Below are positions 1-6,448 of a DNA stretch of 6,469 nucleotides, one piece after another. The position numbers and the translations under genes are program-made. The DNA comes from an uncultured Porphyromonadaceae bacterium (GTDB lineage Bacteria > Bacteroidota > Bacteroidia > Bacteroidales > Muribaculaceae): positions 1 to 6,469 of the forward strand of contig CAMWMW010000104.1 in assembly GCA_947175455.1 (NCBI GenBank). Direction: 5' to 3'. Numbering within the stretch: the stretch's first letter is position 1; each line of letters starts with the position of its first letter. The notes below the pieces were generated by a model. The model did no database searches, was not told the DNA's origin, and saw only the letters and a list, made by a program, of their open reading frames with translations.

Positions 1-36
1 TTACTTAACAGTAAAAATATTCAAGAACATTTATAC

Positions 37-1683
37 ATGAAACGGATTTATTCCCTACCGCTCGCCGCGGCGATGATGTGGCTTGGAGGCAATTCCGCCG
101 AAGCCTGCACCAATCTCATAGCGGCAAAAGGAGCCACGACAGACGGCTCTGTAATGGTTACATACGCTGCCGACTCCCATAACCTCTACGGCATGCTCAC
201 CCACACACCTGCAGCCCGCCACCGGAAAGGGGCGATGCGGAAGGTTGTGGAATGGGATACAGGCAAACCGCTCGGAGAAATCCCCCAGCCGGCACAGACA
301 TACAATGTGGTCGGAAACATGAACGAACATCAGCTGGCAATCGGAGAATCGACATGGGGCGGACACAAGGAGCTCGTGGACACTACCGGTCAGTCAATTA
401 TCGACTACGGATCGCTTATCCAGATCGCTCTCGAAAGATGCAAGACGGCACGCGAGGCTGTGGATTTCATGGGAGACATCGTTAATAAATACGGTTATGC
501 CTCAAGCGGTGAATCTTTCTCAATCGCTGATAAAAACGAGGTATGGGTGATGGAAATGATAGGCAAAGGAGCGGAGAAAGGTGCCGTATGGATTGCCGTC
601 CGTATTCCAGACAATGCGATTTCCGGACATGCCAACGAGCCTCGCATACGTAAGGTAGACATGAAAGACAAGGATAATGTCAAATATTCCAAAGACGTCA
701 TCTCTTTCGCACGCAAACGCGGCTATTTCAACGGCAAGGATGAAGATTTCTCGTTTGCCGACGCATACGAGAACCACACAGCCTCCACCCGGCGCGGCTG
801 CGATGCCCGCGTATGGAGCTATTTCCGCCGCTTCGCTCCGGAAACCGACAGATACTATGCATGGTGCGCGGGCACAAGCGACGAACCGATGCCTCTCTAT
901 GTTGTGCCCGAAAAGAAAGTAAGCCTGAAAGATATGGAATGGAGCATGAGAGACCACTTCGAAGACACTCCATTCACCATGACGGAAGACATCGGTGCGG
1001 GTCCTTACCATGTCCCCTACCGCTGGAGACCGATGGATTATGAAGTGGACGGCAAGACATACTGTATGGAGCGCGCCATCGCCACCCAGCAGACAGGCTG
1101 GAGTTTCGTGAGCCAGAGCCGAGACTGGCTGCCTGATGCCGTAGGCGGAATCCTCTGGTTCGGAACAGACGACACGAACACGTCCGTATACATGCCTTTC
1201 TACTGCGGCATGACCGAGATTCCGCAGGAACTCGCGCACGGCGACATCAACACATTCGACCCGAAATCAAACTTCTGGATGACCAACATAGTCGCAAATC
1301 AGGCGTACAACCGCTACGACCAGATGATTCCCGACATCCGAAAAGTCCAGAACCGTCTCGAAGACAAATTCCGCGATTCGCGCAAAGAGAACGATACCAG
1401 ACTCGCGGCATTGGTCAACGCCGGCGACATGGATGCCTATCGCGCTGCCGTCAACAAAGAGGGAGCAGACATTGCCAAAGAGGCGACAGACGACTATCGG
1501 GATCTCGCCATATACCTCTTCGTCAAATACATGGACGGCAACATGAAGAAAACAGATGCCGACGGCAACTTCATCAAGAGTGAATACGGTCTTCCCGTAT
1601 ATCCCTCTTTCCCCGGATACGACAAGAAGTATTACGAAAACATCGTAAAAGAGACCGGCGACCACTTCCTCATAAATGAATAA
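37..1683 (+). CDS. Exported family C69 dipeptidase (N-terminal-nucleophile cysteine peptidase)
   Basis: This 548-residue protein matches the C69 dipeptidase family (Lactobacillus PepD-like), whose members hydrolyse dipeptides with a cysteine that must be the N-terminal residue of the mature enzyme. Residues 1-23 are a signal peptide: basic MKR, a hydrophobic core, and an AEA end. Cys24 follows directly and begins the family-typical segment CTNLIAAKGATTDGS. Other family-like segments are GNMNEHQLAIGESTWGG at about 93-109 and EVWVMEMIGKG at 168-178. Removal of the signal peptide would both release the enzyme to the periplasm and expose the nucleophile. AEAC is a poor lipobox, so I do not call it a lipoprotein. 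The length is usual for Bacteroidota members, which carry a C-terminal helical extension (about 420-548). The ATG at 37 is chosen because it gives a complete signal peptide; no Shine-Dalgarno precedes it. A strong terminator follows 61 bp after the stop. Family assignment is firm; substrate is inferred. Confidence 0.93.
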   Translation: MKRIYSLPLAAAMMWLGGNSAEACTNLIAAKGATTDGSVMVTYAADSHNLYGMLTHTPAARHRKGAMRKVVEWDTGKPLGEIPQPAQTYNVVGNMNEHQLAIGESTWGGHKELVDTTGQSIIDYGSLIQIALERCKTAREAVDFMGDIVNKYGYASSGESFSIADKNEVWVMEMIGKGAEKGAVWIAVRIPDNAISGHANEPRIRKVDMKDKDNVKYSKDVISFARKRGYFNGKDEDFSFADAYENHTASTRRGCDARVWSYFRRFAPETDRYYAWCAGTSDEPMPLYVVPEKKVSLKDMEWSMRDHFEDTPFTMTEDIGAGPYHVPYRWRPMDYEVDGKTYCMERAIATQQTGWSFVSQSRDWLPDAVGGILWFGTDDTNTSVYMPFYCGMTEIPQELAHGDINTFDPKSNFWMTNIVANQAYNRYDQMIPDIRKVQNRLEDKFRDSRKENDTRLAALVNAGDMDAYRAAVNKEGADIAKEATDDYRDLAIYLFVKYMDGNMKKTDADGNFIKSEYGLPVYPSFPGYDKKYYENIVKETGDHFLINE

Positions 1684-1744
1684 AATCCACTGCAGCAAGC
1701 AGAAACAGAAATTCAACTTTCTGCAGTTCAAACCCACATGTAAT

Positions 1745-1784
1745 AAAAAATCCGCAGGGAAGATTACTTCCCTGCGGATTTTTT
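1745..1784. terminator. Bidirectional intrinsic terminator between convergent genes
   Basis: The arm TCCGCAGGGAA (1751-1761) is perfectly complementary to TTCCCTGCGGA (1768-1778) around a 6-base loop, GATTAC. The stem is flanked by six As (1745-1750) and six Ts (1779-1784), so each strand reads as a GC-rich hairpin followed by a U-run. On the plus strand it lies about 60 bp after the dipeptidase stop. On the minus strand it lies about 110 bp after the lipoprotein stop. Both genes converge on it, and no other good terminator is visible for either. Confidence 0.93.
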
Positions 1785-1893
1785 GTTGTGACCGGATCTT
1801 TAATCAAATCCGGTTTCTATTCAAACGACCTTAATCAAGAGATATCATATCAGGGGTTATCTGAAGTCCAAATCTTTTATATCAGATCCGACT

Positions 1894-2445
1894 TTATTTC
1901 AAAAGATCCTTTACCTTGTCGGCTCCCTGCTGGGCAGCGTCGGAAACTTTCTCTTTCCCTTTCTGAACAGCTGCGGCACTCTTTTCTTTTGCTGCCTCCA
2001 CTGCGTCAGAACCGGCTTTCTTTACACCATCAACGGCATTTGCACCGACATTCTTCACACTGTCGACTACCGCCGCGCCTTTATCTTTCATAGCGCCGGC
2101 AACGCTGTCAACAGCCTCTTTCGCCTCTGTAACCTCTTCTCCGGCTTTGGTCTTAAGCTCTTCGAAATAAGTGGCGACTGAAGGGTCTTTCTCCTGGACC
2201 ACCGGCACTATCTTGTTCAGATAAGCCTCGGCTTCCTCACCTTTTCCCTCCGCCTCAAGTTTCTGAGCATAAGACTGAGCCTGCTCTACATATATCTTAA
2301 GGCTGTCAGGATCCGTGCAATTCTCGATCTTGGCTTTCAATGCCTCTCCTTCATCACTTCCTTCGCGTGCAGCCTTGGAGCCGCAAGATGTCAACGAACC
2401 GATAGCCGCTGCGGCTATCGCTAATGTCATAAATACCTTTTTCAT
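1894..2445 (-). CDS. Small lipoprotein with 11-residue-repeat amphipathic helical tail
   Basis: I do not recognise a named function. This 183-residue protein starts with a lipoprotein signal peptide (MKKVFMTLAIAAAAIG) and a lipobox LTSC with Cys21, so it should be lipidated in the envelope. The residues just after Cys21 (GSKAAREG) lack an acidic surface-export signal of the Bacteroidota type; an acidic cluster appears only at 31-34, so a periplasm-facing location is the cautious inference. Residues about 34-100 are predicted helical and charged. Residues 112-177 divide into six consecutive 11-residue units, with Lys at 120, 131, 142, 153 and 164 and Val at 127, 138, 149 and 160. This resembles LEA-like or apolipoprotein-like amphipathic helices that bind membranes, cell wall or partner proteins. 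Composition is rich in Ala, Lys, Val, Asp and Glu, with no Trp. It lies 165 bp after the acyl ligase and probably has its own promoter. The start is fixed by the signal peptide. Confidence 0.85.
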   Translation of the reverse strand: MKKVFMTLAIAAAAIGSLTSCGSKAAREGSDEGEALKAKIENCTDPDSLKIYVEQAQSYAQKLEAEGKGEEAEAYLNKIVPVVQEKDPSVATYFEELKTKAGEEVTEAKEAVDSVAGAMKDKGAAVVDSVKNVGANAVDGVKKAGSDAVEAAKEKSAAAVQKGKEKVSDAAQQGADKVKDLLK

Positions 2446-2610
2446 AATAATATCGAATAATTAAATGTATAGTTTATATTACGGACTTCTGACATTTTAT
2501 CTATCGCTGTCTATACGGCTACAGATAAAACCGGGCACACGGGTTCCTGACCGAAACCGGGAACAGACGCATTCCCTTATGATTCTATAACAACCGCACG
2601 TCCGGAGGGT

Positions 2611-4275
2611 TCATTTGGCAGTATAGAGAAAACGTTTGATCGACCGTTTCGGGGTCTTTTCAAACTCATTGGGCATGAGTATGATTTTTGAAATTCTCTC
2701 ATACGGCGCCACAAGTCTGTTGAGTTCAGCGCGTATTTCATCCAGCCTGGACTCCATATCCACGACAGAGACATCAAACCGGTCGAGGGCATCATAATCC
2801 GGATAGACAAGACCTACCAGTTTCCCGTCCCGCTCAACCACAAGACTCTCGGCGACAAAAGGCATATTGTTAAGTTTTGCCTCAATCTCTTCCGGATAGA
2901 TATTCTGCCCGGAGGCGGAGAGTATCATTGTCTTGGATCGCCCGCGCAGGAATAGTGTGCCGTCTGCCGAACGCGTTCCCATATCGCCGCTCTTAAGCCA
3001 GCCGTCCTCCATCACCTGACGCGTTGCCGCCGGGTTCTTATAATACCCTTTCATCACATTGGTTCCGCGCACACATATCTCACCGGGGATATTTTCAGGA
3101 TCTTCAGAAAGAATCTTTGACTCCATGACAGGCAAGGTACGTCCCGAACTGCCGGGAATAAACTCACGCCACGGTGTATATGAGATCAACGGACCGCACT
3201 CCGTCATGCCGTATCCGACAGTAAACGGAAACTTGATTTTGTGCAGGAATTCCTCCACTTCATGGTTAAGCGGCGCGCCACCTACAATAACTTCCTCGAA
3301 TTCTCCGCCGAAAGCATCCACAAGCTTCTTGCGAATCTTGGAATATATGAAATTATCGAGCAAGGGCACTGCAAGAGTCCAGCGTACCGCCCCCTTTGAT
3401 ATCATCGGAAGAATCTGGTTCTTATATATTTTTTCAAGAATCAGAGGCACACATATCACAAGGTTTGGCTTCACTTCCGATAAAGCTTTCAGAAGTATGC
3501 GCGGCGAGGGAGTCTTGCAGAGCAGAGTCACATGCGACCCCACGGCGAGAGGTGTCAGCATATCGAACGCACAACCGTAGGCATGGGCAAGCGGTAAAAA
3601 AGACAGCGCACGCGAACTGCGGAAATGCAACTGCGTGTCACGTCCGAAACACACATTGCCTGCAAGATTCTCGCCTGTCAGCATCACCCCTTTCGAGAAA
3701 CCCGTAGTTCCCGACGTATAATTGATTTCCACCACCTCGGAATTGTCACGGTCCGCATATCTGATGTCTTGCGAACGGTAGCCCGACGGATACAGTTTTC
3801 TGAACTTCCGCTTAAGCATATGCAGACTCCGCGAAAGCTCCCCTCCTTTTTTTTCATAAAGAATATCCCTCTCTTCAAGCCCCATGACACCTTTCACCTT
3901 CAGCAGACGTTCCGGTTCCATATGTTCCCATATGTTTGAAGACACGAACAGCAATTCCGCCCCGGAATGATTCACAATATGCGTAATATCCACTGGGTTG
4001 AACTCCGACAATATCGGCACTACGACAGCACCGTAAGTGACTGTGGCAATATACAGCAGCACCCATTCCGGAGAATCCTTGCCGCATATGGCTATTTTCG
4101 CGCCCTGCCTGATTCCCGCAGACTCATAAAAGAGATGTATGCGGGCGATGACCGTTGCCATTTCGCCGTAAGTCAGCGTCTTGCGGCTGACATAATTGGT
4201 CAGGGCGGGGAGATCCCAGTTCTCTATGAAACTCCGTTCATATATCTTTATGAAATTGTCAATCCTGATTTCCAT
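2611..4275 (-). CDS. AMP-forming acyl-CoA (or acyl-ACP) synthetase, long-chain type
   Basis: A complete 554-residue member of the adenylate-forming (ANL) superfamily. These enzymes activate a carboxylic acid with ATP to an acyl-AMP and then transfer it to CoA or another thiol. Visible motifs in order are the phosphate-binding loop YTSGTTGFSKG (186-196), FLPLAHAYG (226-234), the adenine-binding YGMTECGP (355-362), the ribose-binding Asp in SGD (Asp431), the hinge region LRGRSK (443-448) leading to GQNIYPEEIE (456-465), and a C-terminal TPKRSIKRF whose Lys547 is the likely adenylation lysine. No signal peptide or membrane segment is obvious, so it should act in the cytoplasm, perhaps at the membrane face. 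Length and motifs fit long-chain fatty-acid ligases of the Bacteroidota. Acyl-ACP synthetase or another carboxylate ligase remains possible. It starts 33 bp after the alcohol dehydrogenase stop on the same strand, so co-transcription is likely. The start lacks a Shine-Dalgarno sequence (TTGAAGTATT precedes ATG). Confidence 0.92.
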   Translation of the reverse strand: MEIRIDNFIKIYERSFIENWDLPALTNYVSRKTLTYGEMATVIARIHLFYESAGIRQGAKIAICGKDSPEWVLLYIATVTYGAVVVPILSEFNPVDITHIVNHSGAELLFVSSNIWEHMEPERLLKVKGVMGLEERDILYEKKGGELSRSLHMLKRKFRKLYPSGYRSQDIRYADRDNSEVVEINYTSGTTGFSKGVMLTGENLAGNVCFGRDTQLHFRSSRALSFLPLAHAYGCAFDMLTPLAVGSHVTLLCKTPSPRILLKALSEVKPNLVICVPLILEKIYKNQILPMISKGAVRWTLAVPLLDNFIYSKIRKKLVDAFGGEFEEVIVGGAPLNHEVEEFLHKIKFPFTVGYGMTECGPLISYTPWREFIPGSSGRTLPVMESKILSEDPENIPGEICVRGTNVMKGYYKNPAATRQVMEDGWLKSGDMGTRSADGTLFLRGRSKTMILSASGQNIYPEEIEAKLNNMPFVAESLVVERDGKLVGLVYPDYDALDRFDVSVVDMESRLDEIRAELNRLVAPYERISKIILMPNEFEKTPKRSIKRFLYTAK

Positions 4276-4308
4276 AATACTTCAATTCATATGATCCGTC
4301 AATGCGAA

Positions 4309-5490
4309 TCACCCTTCCAGCGCGAGACGGTAGATCTCTTTGCAGTCTTCCATTGAAAGCGGCACATAGGTTCCGAGAGTATCTCCCATGTTGCGGTTAA
4401 GAGATTTAACCATCAGATCTATGTCAGGCTCTTTTCCCACAAGTTCTCTGAGATTCGTTGTCAGACCGAGGTCATGATAGAAATTCTTCAGTTCGCTTAT
4501 GCCCTCGTCAATGATCTCTTCCGTATCCTTGCCCGACGGGTCAACCGACATGACGTTGATTGCAAATCTCCAGAGTTTATCAGGATTGCGACGCGCACAG
4601 AATGTCATCCACGCCGGAATCATCACAGCCAGACCTGCTCCGTGAGCCACGTCATAAAACGCGGAAATCTCATGTTCAAGCCGATGTGAAGACCAGTCCT
4701 CGACCTTTCCGACACCGCAGAGTCCGTTATGCGCGAGCATTCCCGCCCACATCACATCTGCTCTCGCAGCATAATTCTCACCATCAAGTTTAAGAGTAAG
4801 CGCCTGATCCATCACATCACGCAAAATCGCTTCCGAATAAGCATCTACAAGCTGGGTTTCAGGCGTATTGGAGAAATAGCGTTCATAAATATGCGCCATC
4901 ATGTCTACAATGCCACACGCTGTCTGAAACCATGGCAGAGAATATGTCAGTTCCGGATTCATGATCGAAAACCGCGGACGAAGCAGATCCGGATATCGCA
5001 CAGATATTTTCTGATGAGTCTTTTCGTTGGTTATCACGGAATTTCCGCTTCCCTCGCTGCCTGCCGCAGGAATGGTCAGCACAACTCCTACCGGGAGCGC
5101 GGCAAACGGTTTTGCCTTTCCGTCATAAAAATTCCAGAAATCTTCCGAAGTCACAGCCCCGAGAGCAATTCCTTTGGCGGCATCGATCGGAGAACCGCCG
5201 CCAACAGCAAGAAGAAAATTGACACCCTCTTCAACAGCCTTGGCAATTCCGGCATAAACGCTTTCTGCAGTAGGATTGGGAGCAATACCACCGAACTCAC
5301 AAAACTCTATTTTTTCGGCACGCAAGGAATCCTCTATCTCATCCAGAAGACCGTTTTCGCGGATTCGCCCGCTGCCATATACTATCATTACTTTTTCAGC
5401 GCCATACCGTTTCAGAGCCTTACCGACTTCTTTCTGTGTGTCGCGACCAAATATAAACTCCGTAGGGGAGCAAAATGTGAAATTCTCCAT
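4309..5490 (-). CDS. Iron-containing (group III) alcohol dehydrogenase, YqhD/butanol dehydrogenase-like
   Basis: A 393-residue iron-type alcohol dehydrogenase, which interconverts alcohols and aldehydes with NAD(P)H in the cytoplasm. The N-terminal half is the dinucleotide-binding domain, with GGGSPIDAAKG at 97-107 and YGSGRIRENG at 38-47. The C-terminal half is helical and carries the metal site: Asp196 and His200 (in GIVDMMAHIYE), His269 (in SSHRLEHE) and His283 (in AHGAG). The spacings, four and fourteen residues within the pairs, match the ligands of E. coli YqhD (Asp194, His198, His267, His281, recalled from memory), so the site is intact and may hold zinc or iron. The length is also close to YqhD. 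Such enzymes often reduce a broad range of aldehydes and can serve in detoxification or fermentation. Butanol dehydrogenase is the usual automatic name; the true substrate is unknown. It is the first gene of a probable unit with the acyl ligase downstream. Confidence 0.93.
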   Translation of the reverse strand: MENFTFCSPTEFIFGRDTQKEVGKALKRYGAEKVMIVYGSGRIRENGLLDEIEDSLRAEKIEFCEFGGIAPNPTAESVYAGIAKAVEEGVNFLLAVGGGSPIDAAKGIALGAVTSEDFWNFYDGKAKPFAALPVGVVLTIPAAGSEGSGNSVITNEKTHQKISVRYPDLLRPRFSIMNPELTYSLPWFQTACGIVDMMAHIYERYFSNTPETQLVDAYSEAILRDVMDQALTLKLDGENYAARADVMWAGMLAHNGLCGVGKVEDWSSHRLEHEISAFYDVAHGAGLAVMIPAWMTFCARRNPDKLWRFAINVMSVDPSGKDTEEIIDEGISELKNFYHDLGLTTNLRELVGKEPDIDLMVKSLNRNMGDTLGTYVPLSMEDCKEIYRLALEG

Positions 5491-5509
5491 ATATTATTCG
5501 ATTTACACG

Positions 5510-5517
5510 CAAATGTA
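5510..5517 (-). promoter_or_regulatory. Candidate Bacteroidota -7 promoter box for the alcohol dehydrogenase unit
   Basis: The minus strand reads TACATTTG, an exact match to the Bacteroides -7 consensus TAnnTTTG, 19 bp upstream of the dehydrogenase ATG. Transcription would start near 5503 and leave a very short leader. The -33 partner is imperfect: a TTTG at 5533-5530 lies only 12 bp upstream, shorter than the usual spacing of about 19-21 bp, and otherwise only a T-run is present. The position, just after the upstream unit's terminator, supports it. Confidence 0.45.
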
Positions 5518-5530
5518 CATAATTATTAAC

Positions 5531-5561
5531 AAAAAAAGAAGCATCGTTTCCGATGCCTCTT
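5531..5561 (-). terminator. Intrinsic terminator of the greA-HIT unit
   Basis: Read on the minus strand, AAGAGGCATCG (5561-5551) pairs with CGATGCTTCTT (5546-5536) through 11 pairs including one G-U, closed by a GAAA tetraloop (5550-5547). The T-run continues to 5531. GAAA is a stable GNRA loop. It lies about 30 bp after the HIT gene stop and just before the candidate promoter of the next gene, so it separates two transcription units. The plus-strand reading lacks a clean U-run, so it is directional. Confidence 0.9.
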
Positions 5562-5591
5562 AAATTTTAGCACAAACAAATGCCTGTTTTC

Positions 5592-5987
5592 TTACAAATC
5601 CACATTCGAAGAAATCGCCCCGGCAAGTTCTTTCATTCTTGCAGGATCCGGATCGGATATCTTGCATTTGAAATCCATGTCACCCTCTTTCTCCAGAGGA
5701 ACGAGGTGAATATGGGCGTGAGGCACTTCAAGTCCGAGCACAGTCACACCTACCTTACGACACGGAATCGCAGCCTTGATTGCCCTTGCCACTTTCTTGG
5801 CAAAAACCATCATGTCTCCCAACTCCTCATCATCCATATCAAAGATATAATCCGTCTCTTTTTTGGGAACCACAAGCGTATGCCCCCAGTTGACGGGATT
5901 TATATCAAGGAAAGCGAAAAACCTGTCGTTTTCAGCTATCTTATAGCAGGGAATCTCACCTGCGATTATTCTTGAGAAGACAGTCAT
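5592..5987 (-). CDS. HIT-family nucleotide-binding hydrolase
   Basis: A small histidine-triad protein of 131 residues from the ATG at 5987. HIT proteins hydrolyse or transfer nucleotidyl groups, for example on dinucleoside polyphosphates or nucleoside phosphoramidates, using the central histidine of an HxHxH motif. The motif is HAHIHLVP, with His at 90, 92 and 94 in this numbering; His92 is the predicted nucleophile. The N-terminal TVFSRIIAGEIPCYKIAE and the NPVNWGHTLVVPKK segment (about 30-43) are typical of bacterial Hint/HIT proteins and of complete length. The reading frame also has an in-frame GTG one codon upstream (5990-5988), but the ATG is preferred: it overlaps the greA stop as TGATG, a common arrangement for translational coupling, and family members usually begin at this position. 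A terminator follows the gene. The physiological substrate is not evident. Confidence 0.93.
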   Translation of the reverse strand: MTVFSRIIAGEIPCYKIAENDRFFAFLDINPVNWGHTLVVPKKETDYIFDMDDEELGDMMVFAKKVARAIKAAIPCRKVGVTVLGLEVPHAHIHLVPLEKEGDMDFKCKISDPDPARMKELAGAISSNVDL

Positions 5988-6448
5988 CACACCTCGATTT
6001 TGATTATCTCGAAATCAATCACGCCGACAGGGGCGTTCACCTTTACGTGATCTCCCACCTTGTGTCCGAGCAAAGCCTGCGCGATCGGAGTGTTTGAGGC
6101 GATCTTGAATTCACGGAGATTAGCCTCGCTTTCAGTAACAATCGTATAGCACATGGTCATACCCTTGTCATTACGGATAGTGACCTTGTTGAGAATCTGA
6201 ACCTCCTCGGTGTTCAGTTTACTGTCATCTATAATGCGAGCGCCGGCGATAAGTTCCTTAAGCTTGGAGATTTTCATCTCAAGCATACCCTGCGCCTCCT
6301 TTGCTGCGTCATACTCGGCATTCTCGGAGAGGTCACCCTTGTCACGGGCCTCGGCGATTGCCTGCTTGATGGCGGGACGCTGCGCCTCAAGAGCGGAGAG
6401 TTCCTCCATCTTTTTATTATACCCCTCTTGGGTCAGATAAGTTGCCAT
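5987..6448 (-). CDS. greA: Transcription elongation factor GreA
   Basis: A complete 153-residue GreA. The protein enters the secondary channel of RNA polymerase and stimulates cleavage of the 3' end of backtracked RNA, rescuing stalled complexes. The N-terminal coiled-coil hairpin spans about residues 1-75, and its tip carries the signature GDLSENAEYDAAKEAQ (38-53). Asp39 and Glu42 correspond to the acidic tip residues (Asp41 and Glu44 in E. coli) that help position the catalytic magnesium, so it should be active rather than a Gfh-like inhibitor. The C-terminal FKBP-like domain covers about 80-153 and includes IASNTPIAQALLGHKVGD, characteristic of GreA. The ATG at 6448 gives the expected MATYLTQEGY start and is preceded by an A/T-rich leader without a Shine-Dalgarno sequence. 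The promoter lies at or beyond the window edge. It is the first visible gene of the unit with the HIT gene. Confidence 0.97.
   Translation of the reverse strand: MATYLTQEGYNKKMEELSALEAQRPAIKQAIAEARDKGDLSENAEYDAAKEAQGMLEMKISKLKELIAGARIIDDSKLNTEEVQILNKVTIRNDKGMTMCYTIVTESEANLREFKIASNTPIAQALLGHKVGDHVKVNAPVGVIDFEIIKIEV

Noticed and set aside
1..14. TTACT/AGTAA inverted repeat at the left edge, upstream of the dipeptidase
   Set aside because: Five A/T-rich pairs at the window boundary; too short to call an operator or terminator, and no promoter consensus could be placed in the 36 visible bases.
37..126. Dipeptidase as a lipoprotein anchored at Cys24
   Set aside because: The residues before the Cys are AEA, with an acidic residue at -2 and no Leu-type residue at -3, so it is a poor lipobox; a free N-terminal Cys is also needed for C69 catalysis.
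520..1239. Long open frame of 239 codons on the minus strand inside the dipeptidase gene
   Set aside because: It lies fully antisense to a well supported C69 peptidase, has no recognisable domain and shows the His/Val/Cys-rich composition typical of antisense frames.
1791..1814. Second hairpin ACCGGAT/ATCCGGT beside the shared terminator
   Set aside because: Seven pairs with a 10-base loop and no U-run on either strand; probably incidental structure in the lipoprotein 3' untranslated region.
1858..1888. ATCTGA/TCAGAT inverted repeat near the lipoprotein stop
   Set aside because: Only six pairs with a 17-base loop in A/T-rich DNA; expected by chance.
2446..2610. Search for a terminator, promoter or small gene between the acyl ligase and the lipoprotein
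   Set aside because: Only a weak 5-bp stem (GTTCC at 2543-2547 with GGAAC at 2560-2564) and two ACCGGG direct repeats are present, without a U-run. A TACATTTA box (2469-2462, minus) differs from the -7 consensus at one base and has no TTTG at the proper distance. No convincing small reading frame was seen.
4729..5529. Plus-strand open frame of 266 codons opposite the alcohol dehydrogenase
   Set aside because: Antisense to a gene with complete metal and cofactor motifs; Arg/His/Ser/Ile-rich composition and no recognisable family.
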